Positions 60,501 to 64,000 of a DNA stretch of 64,000 nucleotides are shown one piece after another (position 1 is the stretch's first letter; each line of letters opens with the position of its first letter). The notes under the pieces were generated by a model. It made no database searches. It saw nothing but the letters and a program-made list of their open reading frames with translations, and was not told where the DNA came from. The stretch spans positions 1,895,001 to 1,959,000 of the forward strand of contig WPIO01000048.1 in the NCBI GenBank assembly GCA_009760855.2. The letters are read 5' to 3'. Position numbers and translations under genes: made by a program. Source of the stretch: Cristatella mucedo (lineage: Eukaryota > Bryozoa > Phylactolaemata > Cristatellidae).

Positions 60501-63308
60501 ACCAGCTGTAAACGCCTGAGTGCACAGGCCGGTAGACCAGCAAGCAGTGAGTTATAGAAGTAAAGATGGGATGTCACGAATGCATTGACCAATTCAGCTG
60601 TGGTATCCCTATCTAAGTTAAGCCCGAATTTTAGCACTGTTGTGTAGCTGAAAGTAGGCAGACTTGACTGTGGAGCTGATGTAGTCGTCTAATGAAAGAT
60701 TACTTTTGGACATGACACCTAGATTTCGTGCAGATTCAACAGGAGATATACTGGCAGAGCCGATTTTGAGCGTTAGCATTCTAATTTATGAATCACACTT
60801 GTTTGCTCATAACTAGTCAGTTGGTTTTATCATCATTCAATTTAAGAAAGTTTGCTGCCCTCCATGTGGGGATGTCATCAATACATGCTTCAATGGAGTA
60901 GAGAGAATTCGACATGCTGGAGAGCTGGGAGGAATCAAAGCAAAGGTACAACTGAGTGTCATCTGCTAAGTGAAAGATTAGATTGTGCTTGGCAATCACA
61001 TCAGCAAGAGGGAGAGTATAAACCGTGAAAAGAACCGGACTTAGCACGAAGCCCTGAGGTACCCCATATATCAGAGGTACCACGGATGATCTTTGCCCAT
61101 TCACGTCAATACTCTGGAGTCTCCCACTGAGATAGGAGCTGAACCATTTAAATGCCATGCCAGTGATGCCCACGCGAGATGAGAGGGGCTCAAGAAGGAC
61201 TTGGTGATAAATAGTAGCAATAGCTTCCGAAAGATTGAGCAAAACAAGCAGAGATACTCTAACTATGTATGCATTCCTAAGTAGGTCGTTGTACACCCGA
61301 AGCAATGCTGGCTCTGCTGAGTGATTAGCTCTAAAGCCAGACTGGAACTTACAAGCAAGGTTTGAAGTTTCCTTATATGAGTTCAGCTGGTCTGCCCCGA
61401 CTTGTTCCAGTGTCTTTGATACGAACGGTAGAAGGGACACTGTGCGGTTGTTGCTTTAGTTCTATTGGTTTGGGCACTGCCTCGCTCGGATAACCCTCGC
61501 GCTATTTCTCCGAGGAAGGATTGGCTCCAGAAAAGCATGGTTCTGAAGGACAGTTTAGCCAGTGCTAATGCCAGAGTCTCTGCCAAGCTACCGGAATGTT
61601 CTTGAGCCAATATAGATCGTGAGCAGACGACTTAGTGAACAAGGAATGAAGGTACGGGTGACCAAGTGCAAGCCATTGTTGACTGTGCAGCAAAAAAGCA
61701 AGGCTGAATTTTGCTTGCCGATACCAGCACTGCACAGCTGGACCGTGGAGTAGAGTGCTGTGGACCAATGAATTCAAATTTCATCTTTAGGCATTAAGAG
61801 GAGGAACTTTGTTAGCCGGAAAATGGATGGAGCATGCATTGACGGGTATCTGCTAAAGACCGGGAAATTTGGCGGTTGAAGTGTTGTCGTTTAGGGTTGC
61901 TTCTTAACTCCTGGTGTTGGGCTGCTGCAAAGGATCCAAGTAATCATGAATCATGACTTCTATCTGGATATTGACCGAATATTGGCTTGCCATCTGCTCG
62001 TACTTTTCACAGGCTCAATTTCTGTTGGCAGTCTAGCAAGGATCCAAATCACACTGTTGTGGTGGTTAAAGAGGTGTTCCCCAACCTCGAGGACTAAAGC
62101 TTCGAGCCAATTAAGGCCATGCATCGGCCAAGCCAGATCCCGGAATTGAACCCAGTTAAACATATGAGGCACAAGTTCGACCATGCTCTAGGGGTCCGAG
62201 TTCTGCAGTAAATGAAACCCAATTAGTTCTTTGAAGTTTTAAAGGATTGCTGGGCTTTGATTCCTTCTGAAACATGCCGCAAGCTGATGGGGTCAATGCC
62301 GAAGCTATTGCCAGCATTTATAAAATGTAGTGGTGCCTTGATTGCTTCCAATAAATTCTAGGAGATTATATGGCTGTTAGCTTTTTAGCATCATACAAAC
62401 TGCTAACGAGTTAGATACGTCCTAAATCTTGTACGTTTTTGAGTGAAATAATAAACTGGTTGCATGTATGTAGAAACTTGTGGACAGCAGTGTATATAGC
62501 GATGCAAGCCACAATGGCTTCCCTGCCGCTATAAAAATAAAGCTGCTAAATCAGCCGATCTTAAATTCTCTGTAGTGAAAATGGCAGGTCAACAACAATG
62601 CCAGTCTAGCAAATGGGGTAGGCAGTGGGCCACGAGCTGGTAAACAGGCATCAGTACGAACAGCTGAAATGATAGATCCTGAACCTGAGTGTCTTTCCAT
62701 GACTGCTATAAGATTTCTTCAATCCTAGTTATGTTGGCGACAGACAGTTATCTGCTGCTCCTTTTTGGCTTATAGGGCTAGCGACGAGTATCTACTTGAT
62801 TCGAATAATGGCGGATAGAAATGGCAGTCATAAAAACAATAATAAAATGAGTAGACCAAAAGTAAGAATTGTACATTGGCTCAGAACCTTCATAAAACTA
62901 AGCATCACATGGGTATTTTTCATTCATGCTGCTAATGCAGTTGGCTGACGCACTAGCGACAACGTTAGAGAAACAGCACCTCCAGACTTGAGACAGTCTT
63001 TCTTACGTAGTGAGTACTCACGAATATTAATACGAATACTCACCCCCAGGTAAAGTTTCACTGCTGTTTTCTGCACGATTTGAAGCAAACGTTTTGTTTC
63101 GGGTTTCCATATAGGCTGTGTATTCCTCAACGGTGATTCTCCCTACAGTTGGGATTGACCAGATAGAAGAAAAACTGAACGAAAAAACTCGTACAAGGCG
63201 GTCGGAAGAAAGCAACATTGCATTGTAGAGAGTACCTTCAAAATAGTTTAGAGCGATCTTCGAGTCTTCCACTGTTAGTACCAGACCTTGTTCGTCAAGA
63301 TCCTCCAT
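27047..63308 (-). CDS. GTF3C3: GTF3C3 homologue, TFIIIC 102-kDa TPR subunit (20 exons, 855 aa)
   Basis: Joined on the - strand from 63308 down: 63308-63236, 63142-63044, 59381-59187, 56816-56740, 56643-56529, 52936-52767, 52459-52372, 52273-52132, 46668-46575, 42459-42313, 42083-41891, 40674-40468, 38954-38871, 34543-34482, 34207-34166 (tentative), 29645-29541, 29435-29349, 29232-29131, 27661-27586, 27456-27047. All are GT-AG with matching phases, giving 855 codons plus stop (vertebrate protein about 886 aa). Family landmarks are present from the N-terminal LNYFEGRITVEEY to the C-terminal HMASQLF and YQRYCVI. Known role: TPR scaffold of TFIIIC that recognises A/B-box promoters and recruits TFIIIB for RNA polymerase III. 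The usual long acidic insert near the N-terminus is reduced to a short Asp/Glu stretch. Confidence 0.93.
27586..27661 (-). CDS. GTF3C3: GTF3C3 exon 19
   Basis: Acceptor GTAATTGCAG, donor GTAGGT, starts in phase 0 and ends in phase 1. It encodes HPESFCLQVATGNCATMSGS and YRTALG, matching NPENHALCVLNGHNAFVSGS and FKHALG residue by residue. Confidence 0.94.
28195..28290 (+). mobile_element. L2-like LINE 3' tail (solo)
   Basis: GCAATGTAAAGCGCCTAGAG, TTAAGTTCTCTGAGGGTGCT, TTATCAAGTG and (ATT)n. It abuts the SINE-B copy at 28295. Confidence 0.75.
28295..28432 (+). mobile_element. SINE-B copy (best preserved)
   Basis: GCCGAGCTGGTTTGGTCAAG head with A box, B box GTGGGCTCGAGCCCC, then GTGAAGCGCCTGAATTGAGA and GGGGCGCTGTATAAATGAAT. 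In a GTF3C3 intron, antisense to the gene. Confidence 0.8.
28683..28815 (+). mobile_element. SINE-B copy (degraded)
   Basis: GGTTTGACCCAGTGGTTAAG, GTGCTCGTCCCGGGGATCAA, then AGGTTCTCTTAGTGTGCTAT and ACGAATGAATTATA. The B box is damaged. Confidence 0.65.
29131..29232 (-). CDS. GTF3C3: GTF3C3 exon 18
   Basis: Acceptor CTCTCGTGCAG, donor GTATGT, phase 0 at both ends. It encodes DFDNCQVQNVLSVGVEFARN and DANHMKFIERQLQR, joining to HPES of the next exon to rebuild the HHRFCLRLMLKNPEN-type segment. Confidence 0.9.
29349..29435 (-). CDS. GTF3C3: GTF3C3 exon 17
   Basis: Acceptor CTTGTGCAG, donor GTAAAA, phase 0 at both ends. It encodes EACFMCLVSQILMRNGRTVF and YLVRDMVKK, aligning with the AYNYIRIMV...LWNIFNQV helices. 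Confidence 0.9.
29541..29645 (-). CDS. GTF3C3: GTF3C3 exon 16
   Basis: Acceptor ATTTCTTTGAG, donor GTACTT, phase 0 at both ends. It encodes ACRTLDAQKDYAKLMEFSLY and ALSSAKFASDEEKCK, matching the RKELEYFGLSAAILD region. Confidence 0.9.
30330..32872 (+). mobile_element. L2-like LINE, nearly full-length, in a GTF3C3 intron
   Basis: Plus strand: linker with LKTLDIDAVHARISASSSLL, LSLVDSYNTTLADMLDEFAP and KRTVHPRTDSLWFTGDIE; RT start FLPKTLERIAADLLNSYIET, VSLLVLLDLSKSFDT; RT core YGVPQGSALGPLLFAVYTLP and FYADDTQLY (YADD at about 31852-31863); C-terminal HITSLLTDLH-like part; 3' tail CTGTAAAGTGCCTAGAAAGA with (ATT)n to 32872. Stops and frame shifts are present, so inactive. The endonuclease start is not recognised. 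Antisense to GTF3C3. Confidence 0.88.
32960..32999. repeat. 12-bp hairpin with 16-nt loop
   Basis: GGTTGCTGATAG at 32960-32971 and CTATCAGCAACC at 32988-32999, between the LINE tail and the Tc1 relic. Confidence 0.8.
33060..33870 (+). pseudogene. Tc1/mariner transposase relic
   Basis: Recognisable in order: a basic N-terminal HTH-like part near 33085-33200, VTHFFGNG-like piece near 33395, MVWDCFSA at 33520, and MQWPSQSPNVNPTEHFWDD at about 33700, the family's QWPSQSPDLNPIE motif. Many frameshifts. No terminal inverted repeats were identified. Confidence 0.82.
33927..34010 (-). mobile_element. L2-like LINE 3' tail (solo)
   Basis: (AAT)n then TTTGTACAGCACCGTCAGAG and TTCTTGGCACTTTATATGTG: the common tail on the - strand, just 3' of the Tc1 relic. 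Confidence 0.7.
34166..34207 (-). CDS. GTF3C3: GTF3C3 exon 15 (tentative, 14 aa)
   Basis: A 42-nt phase-0/phase-0 candidate with acceptor GAAATCCAG and donor GTGGAT, encoding SAEIIPELYLKTRQ. The family has about 14-15 residues here that no neighbouring exon supplies. Length fits, sequence similarity is poor, and another small exon could lie between 29646 and 34481. Confidence 0.4.
34482..34543 (-). CDS. GTF3C3: GTF3C3 exon 14
   Basis: Acceptor TTTTTCTTGTAG, donor GTAGGT, starts in phase 1 and ends in phase 0. It encodes PAQSGASPLSVDEMWDLYMQ, matching the VLTKDDWWNLLLK segment of the family. Confidence 0.85.
34736..34870 (-). mobile_element. L2-like LINE 3' tail (solo)
   Basis: (AAT)n at 34736-34766, TTTGTGTGGCACCCTAAGAT and AAGCACTTCACATGTGC. 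Degraded. Confidence 0.6.
35740..36230 (+). mobile_element. L2-like LINE C-terminal relic
   Basis: LDERTDSTIKSVYFQLINTA, KSRACLDKSTTAKLVRVFSA and LQLAHNSAA-like pieces match the region after the RT core. A different subfamily from the 30330 copy. Confidence 0.65.
36235..36351. repeat. 74-bp tandem duplication
   Basis: ATGCTTCCGG(C)(T/A)TCTATTGCTA...GTAATCAT occurs at 36235-36277 and 36309-36351; the second copy is followed directly by a SINE-A insertion. Confidence 0.75.
36355..36547 (+). mobile_element. SINE-A copy
   Basis: GAGCCGTGATGGCACACTAG, B box GGTTCGATTCC, AAGCGGTGGTGATAGCCGTA, AAAAGAGGCTTTTAAATCAG and (TTTA)n. TAATCAT at 36345-36351 and 36549-36555 may be a target-site duplication. 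Confidence 0.85.
36727..36830 (-). mobile_element. L2-like LINE 3' tail (solo)
   Basis: (AAT)n, TTATAGTGCCCTCGGAGAAC, TTTCTAGGCACTTTACATTT. Confidence 0.75.
36930..37012 (+). mobile_element. L2-like LINE 3' tail (solo, degraded)
   Basis: TGACTTGCAAAGCACCTGGA ... GGGGGCCATAGAAATGACTC, (ATT)n. Opposite orientation to the tail 100 bp before it. Confidence 0.55.
37015..38860. other. GTF3C3 intron 13, right part, unassigned
   Basis: No exon or transposon protein recognised between the L2 tails and exon 13. Confidence 0.4.
38871..38954 (-). CDS. GTF3C3: GTF3C3 exon 13
   Basis: Acceptor TATTTTGTAG, donor GTGAGT, phase 1 at both ends. It encodes LITTRPKHYFKLLVEKYGSE and GYQRLTK. Similarity to the family is modest (hydrophobic pattern), but the splice sites and phases on both sides fit exactly. 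Confidence 0.82.
39045..40035 (-). mobile_element. L2-like LINE fragment
   Basis: Same subfamily as 20170-22860: from 40035 down it carries PFLSKVLEKIVTKQLVVHID (39700s), the RT region and the segment with RSRSLSKIRSCL-like sequence to 39050. An internal deletion removes the YADD region. Confidence 0.75.
40468..40674 (-). CDS. GTF3C3: GTF3C3 exon 12
   Basis: Acceptor TTGTTGCTGTAG, donor GTAATG, phase 1 at both ends. It encodes ESRLLFHTCLLLHSQQRYDE, YIEAARYLLF and QWHQLCFH. The length and helix pattern fit the ELKLLLHRSTLLFSQGK region. An alternative AG 15 nt further in would also keep an open frame. Confidence 0.9.
41580..41735 (+). mobile_element. SINE-A copy
   Basis: GGGCCGTGATAGCCCAGGTT, B box GGTTCAAATCCTGC, AACTGACGGCGAAAGCCATT, TGCTGCTATACAAATAAATA. 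Located 157 bp downstream of the end of GTF3C3 exon 11. Confidence 0.78.
41891..42083 (-). CDS. GTF3C3: GTF3C3 exon 11 (TPR)
   Basis: Acceptor GCTTGCAG, donor GTAAGG, ends in phase 1. It encodes AGVWLHYAECTSALGDLATA, VVELVPSYVDARVSLSHLLQ and RMGLPSEALEAL, a near-textbook TPR match to VVWLRHAE...LDARISLS...EKALEAL. Confidence 0.97.
42313..42459 (-). CDS. GTF3C3: GTF3C3 exon 10 (TPR)
   Basis: Acceptor GTTGCTTTTAG, donor GTATGT, phase 0 at both ends. It encodes SLLGPLMEESPADMGDLYLD, IAEAFLENGNYSAARPLLEK and LVSSTQYNM. DMGDLYLD-x-AEAFL is strongly conserved. Confidence 0.96.
43170..43720 (-). mobile_element. L2-like LINE 3' fragment
   Basis: On the - strand: RFNHVFPTLKELNRLI, LTLTHKARRGVAPSHLVQLL and DQFQPP, then a 3' end like that at 20175-20270 (AAGTGGGCGTTACACTGG on the + strand), with (AAT)n at 43112-43135. 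Confidence 0.78.
44738..44750. repeat. Poly-C run
   Basis: A run of C following CCCCCTCC. Several similar homopolymer G/C runs of 8-10 nt occur (15151, 15652, 16363, 28030, 28993). Confidence 0.8.
45172..45310 (-). mobile_element. L2-like LINE 3' tail (solo)
   Basis: AATAATATCAATATTAATAA, AGAGCCTTCGGAGAACTGAA, CCAGACACTTTACATGTGCT. Confidence 0.65.
46575..46668 (-). CDS. GTF3C3: GTF3C3 exon 9
   Basis: Acceptor CTTTCGTTGTAG, donor GTACGT, ends in phase 0. It encodes ATCTVPPALPIDLRTKLLVS and FIYVKLPVLAQ, matching the CTIPDGVPIDI-x-VKL block. Its 1-base start completes the CG left by exon 8. Confidence 0.93.
46680..49610. other. GTF3C3 intron 8, unassigned part
   Basis: AT-richer intron with a (CA)n tract; no exon or transposon protein recognised. 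Confidence 0.4.
47693..47760. repeat. (CA)n microsatellite
   Basis: CACGCACGCG followed by an uninterrupted ACACAC tract and CGTGCATATACGTACACAC. Confidence 0.95.
49590..49750 (-). pseudogene. Tc1/mariner transposase fragment
   Basis: On the - strand WQQDNDPKQAARQVKYFL and VLVQCRSASCLI: the QDNDPKHTA and VLQWPSQSPDLNP region of Tc1-like transposases, with a stop. Pairs with the fragment that follows in opposite orientation. Confidence 0.75.
49800..50100 (+). pseudogene. Tc1/mariner transposase C-terminal fragment
   Basis: VKYYLRYPCSVLVQWLSRLP followed by NLNPIERLLSDVDRQLR, then a degraded C-terminus ending at 50100. Confidence 0.78.
50335..50960 (+). pseudogene. Tc1/mariner transposase N-terminal relic
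   Basis: IAIARRLSISKFNLCYYIN, then GTGSVAQAAGSV and PRGERLIPIGAP(stop)NRTAS: the paired-like HTH and linker of Tc1-like transposases. The upstream GCAAAAATCCTCGCACCCC (50340) may be an old terminal repeat. Confidence 0.65.
50985..51392 (+). mobile_element. L2-like LINE 3' end, forward member of an inverted pair
   Basis: CATCATTTCTCACCGACCTG, TCAAGCAGCGCATCGACTTC and the 3' end TGACACAGTGCATGCTGCCA. Followed at once by the reverse copy. Confidence 0.78.
51393..51880 (-). mobile_element. L2-like LINE 3' end, reverse member of an inverted pair
   Basis: On the - strand KSATRLVFREWHSCHITPLL, ADLHWLSVKQRIDFKVLSLT and LHSLAPAYLSDLLPHQAKHR; 3' end GCAGCATGCAGTGTCAGCA (+ strand). Confidence 0.8.
51930..52015 (+). 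mobile_element. L2-like LINE 3' tail (solo)
   Basis: CACATTTTAAGGGCCTAGAC, TTAGTTCTCTTAGGGTGCTA and (ATT)n-like end. Confidence 0.6.
52132..52273 (-). CDS. GTF3C3: GTF3C3 exon 8
   Basis: Acceptor CATGCTTGTAG, donor GTGAGT, ends in phase 2. It encodes DVNLLAELYIASKMFHQVIT and a polar loop (DPHDSDSGSGEAGPAEE). DVN-x-x-AELYI is a family signature. Confidence 0.95.
52372..52459 (-). CDS. GTF3C3: GTF3C3 exon 7
   Basis: Acceptor CTTCTTTTCTAG, donor GTATCA, ends in phase 1. It encodes TYHGINQTSLGIACLEKAID and then RHPDAFTSE. Position and helix pattern match the SYYEANDVTSAINIIDEAF segment. Confidence 0.9.
52767..52936 (-). CDS. GTF3C3: GTF3C3 exon 6 (TPR)
   Basis: Acceptor TTGTTTACAG, donor GTGAGC, ends in phase 0. 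It encodes VKYDRSNINIMWTSVKLDQQ, IGEPRRAAETLKKMF and SRELAK. It aligns with the KYEPTNVRYLW and LARDMAK parts of the family. Confidence 0.93.
53100..53240 (+). mobile_element. Degraded SINE-A-like element
   Basis: GGGTCTTAGCTGGCACTTAG, B box GGTTTGAGACCC, AACTGCAAGTGCAATTAAAG. Confidence 0.5.
53996..54090 (+). mobile_element. L2-like LINE 3' tail (solo)
   Basis: TTTGCAGCAAATGCAAAGCA, AGAGATTGAGTTCTCTGAGG, GCACTTTATCAAGTG and (ATT)n. Confidence 0.75.
55433..55852. mobile_element. Foldback (MITE-like) element with about 110-bp inverted arms
   Basis: Left arm 55433-55541 and right arm 55743-55852 are inverted copies: GTTTATGCATAGAGCCAGCT on the left matches the reverse complement of TGGCTCTATGCATAAAC on the right; ACAGTGCC, GCAGGCTGTT and CATGGT(C/T)GCCA also pair. 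The roughly 200-bp loop is A/C-rich and includes CCCTAAATCCTAAATCC. No coding capacity. Confidence 0.75.
56529..56643 (-). CDS. GTF3C3: GTF3C3 exon 5 (TPR)
   Basis: Acceptor TTCTTCCAG, donor GTAAGT, ends in phase 1. It encodes CVEEWLRLAEMAVEMNNLKQ and AAICYRN, matching the EEWVRLAEMS...IKQAIFCY segment of the family. The intron before it is only 96 bp. Confidence 0.96.
56740..56816 (-). CDS. GTF3C3: GTF3C3 exon 4 (TPR)
   Basis: Acceptor GTGATTGCAG, donor GTTTGG (weak at +3 to +5), ends in phase 0. It encodes PNAHEPYQTLSVVYEEFGDM and EKSLQ; AxEPYxTL and GDMEKSLQ are family signatures. Confidence 0.95.
56930..57045 (-). mobile_element. L2-like LINE 3' tail (solo, degraded)
   Basis: AATAATGCCAATAATATAGA, TGTATAGCACCCTGAGAGAG, then CACATTGGGAAAAGTTAGGC. 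Confidence 0.55.
57490..57530. repeat. (GA)n microsatellite
   Basis: GGGAGAGACAGAGAGAGAGA followed by further uninterrupted GA. Confidence 0.95.
57660..58545 (-). mobile_element. L2-like LINE 3' end with in-frame internal duplication
   Basis: (AAT)n at 57660-57685, common tail, ACATGCACAGGGTCAGCATG, then on the - strand an open frame of 183 codons (58461-57910): VQNSAARLVCRERRSCHITS, LHWLPVKQQIDFKVLSLTFR, LHSMAPAYLSDILPHQAKHR, ending SSYAPKAWNSLPTC and LKTHLFRTAFSGSL. The AYLSDILPHQ block appears twice. Confidence 0.88.
58044..58337. repeat. 147-bp tandem duplication inside the LINE
   Basis: GGTCTCCACAGGATTTAAGG starts each unit at 58044 and 58191. The unit is 147 bp (49 codons), with few differences. 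Confidence 0.93.
59187..59381 (-). CDS. GTF3C3: GTF3C3 exon 3 (first TPR)
   Basis: Acceptor TTTTTGTTTAG, donor GTAAGA, phase 1 at both ends. A short acidic part (DNESEMDFDGD) is followed by MPRSRLPKDLQGLVGEANLK and FARGEYQEAITMCNEVIRL, the highly conserved first TPR of the family. Confidence 0.96.
60010..60190 (-). mobile_element. SINE-A copy, in sense with GTF3C3
   Basis: On the - strand: ATAGCCCAGGAGGTAATGTG, GACTGAGGTCGTAAGTTCTT (damaged B box), CAAGCGGTGGTGATAGCCGT and AAGGCTCTTCTTCTGC. Confidence 0.72.
60195..61440 (-). mobile_element. L2-like LINE fragment with RT domain
   Basis: On the - strand from 61440 a frame of 207 codons: LLPFVSKTLEQVGADQLNSY, FQSGFRANHSAEPALLRVYN, VSLLVLLNLSEA, YGVPQGFVLSPVLFTVYTLP and HLADDTQLYLCF. 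The usual Y of YADD is missing (L-A-D-D) while both catalytic Asp remain. The C-terminal half follows at 60637-60257. The 5' end stops where a Tc1 relic begins. Confidence 0.88.
61560..62500 (+). pseudogene. Tc1/mariner transposon relic with one terminal repeat
   Basis: Pieces in order: LGIKRRNFVSRKMDGA (61780s), GCFLTPGVGLLQRIQVIMNH (61890s), LNPVKHMRHKFDHAL (62150s) and CWALIPSETCRKLMGSMPKL (62250s), the C-terminal motif of Tc1 transposases. GAAACTTGTGGACAGCAGTG followed by TATA (62473-62496) looks like the 3' terminal inverted repeat with a TA target. No matching 5' repeat was found. Confidence 0.82.
62495..62565 (+). mobile_element. SINE-A 3' fragment
   Basis: GCGATGCAAGCCACAATGGC, TTCCCTGCCGCTATAAAAAT, AAGCTGCTAAATCAGC: 3' half only, directly after the Tc1 terminal repeat. 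Confidence 0.5.
63044..63142 (-). CDS. GTF3C3: GTF3C3 exon 2
   Basis: Acceptor CAACTGTAG, donor GTGAGT, phase 1 at both ends. It encodes (G)RITVEEYTAYMETRNKTF, matching the conserved EGKISFEEFE-type motif after the exon 1 join, followed by a polar Ser/Asn/Glu stretch. Confidence 0.92.
63236..63308 (-). CDS. GTF3C3: GTF3C3 exon 1 (start codon)
   Basis: The ATG at 63308-63306 lies in ACCATGG, a strong Kozak context. It encodes MEDLDEQGLVLT, then EDSKIALNYFE, and stops at GAAG|GTACTC in phase 1. The family starts with a D/N-Y-L/F-EG motif at this place. A 7-codon upstream ORF (63371-63348) would be in the 5' UTR if transcribed. Confidence 0.9.
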
Positions 63309-63389
63309 GGTCACTAGGTCGGCTAATGCCGGGAGCACGGCTGTTTACTACTGAATGTGAAGGTCATCCATTACAGCAACCTGCAAATA

Positions 63390-64000
63390 TAATGGATTCG
63401 CCATACCCGTTATCAGCCTGACGAGAGCAGTTAAGCGAGGAAGGGCCAAGCCCCTGCACAAATACAGCGTCAGTCCAAGAATATATACCTAAGAGATTGG
63501 GCCAGCGGATTGATTCCTCTAGATATACAGATCCCAGAAGGCGAGCGACCTACATTTCTCAGATTAGAACCACCCAGTCAGCTTTCAAGCATTTTGATGG
63601 GAGGCGATCGACTCACCAGCTAATTAAGGAGTAATCGGTCGCTTACTGAAAACTATGCAGTGGTCAAGAATTGAAGAACTTAAGAACTCCTTATTAAAAG
63701 TAAGCGGAAAACTTCAATTTGGCCTTGGAAAGCAGCGATCCGCTGACCTTGCCAGTGACTCCACCTTACTGACTTCAATATTGTAGCTCTTTCCTACTGC
63801 AGGAAAATATTCATATGAGCAAAAAAAATTCAAAATGGTGCTATGTTATTTGAATTATCACACTTTATCCATGCTAATTCTAATTTTTTTTTATTTTCTC
63901 GTTGTTGTTTGAGATATACACGCATATTCTGTGGGCTTTCCTCGCTACTGCTTCGGCTAAATTACTTTCAGAGTTTAGTACTTTTTCATCTTTGCTGAGT
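63390..64000. other. Region upstream of GTF3C3, unassigned
   Basis: Presumed 5' UTR or promoter side of GTF3C3. No clear core promoter motif was recognised; the last 200 bp are AT-rich. Confidence 0.4.

Overview
The window looks like nuclear DNA from an invertebrate animal. It is intron-rich (GT-AG introns of 0.1-5 kb), has metazoan-type genes, many (ATT)n-tailed L2/CR1-like LINE fragments, tRNA-derived SINEs and decayed Tc1/mariner transposons. I cannot assign a phylum from sequence alone. No prokaryotic operon, rRNA, CRISPR array or organelle sequence is visible.

Two protein-coding genes can be assembled exon by exon with consistent splice phases. (1) A DEK chromatin-protein homologue runs on the + strand from 9655 to 26633: 11 exons, 486 codons, with the GLLEKP block, pseudo-SAP/SAP region, acidic/basic linker and DEK C-terminal domain. 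(2) A GTF3C3 homologue (TFIIIC 102-kDa TPR subunit of the RNA polymerase III machinery) runs on the - strand from 63308 to 27047: 20 exons, 855 codons, covering both ends of the family; one 42-nt exon is tentative. The genes converge tail to tail with only 413 bp between stop codons.

Left of DEK (1-9500) is a gene-poor stretch with CpG-rich patches, L2-like LINE pieces, SINEs and a broken copy of a widespread multicopy invertebrate protein family (7670-8155). DEK introns hold a nearly complete antisense L2-like LINE (20170-22860), a 144-bp direct repeat, and a short intron (intron 5) combining a perfect 17-bp hairpin with a (GT)45 tract. GTF3C3 introns hold most of the remaining repeats: several L2-like LINE copies in both orientations, at least four Tc1/mariner relics, two SINE families, and an unexplained foldback element with arms of about 110 bp (55433-55852).

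The two genes work in separate nuclear roles: DEK binds DNA/chromatin, GTF3C3 nucleates TFIIIC on tRNA-type promoters. The B-box-bearing SINEs scattered through GTF3C3 are potential TFIIIC targets. I did not recognise a previously undescribed multi-gene system; the most unusual signals are structural (hairpins, foldback, inverted or duplicated transposon pieces).
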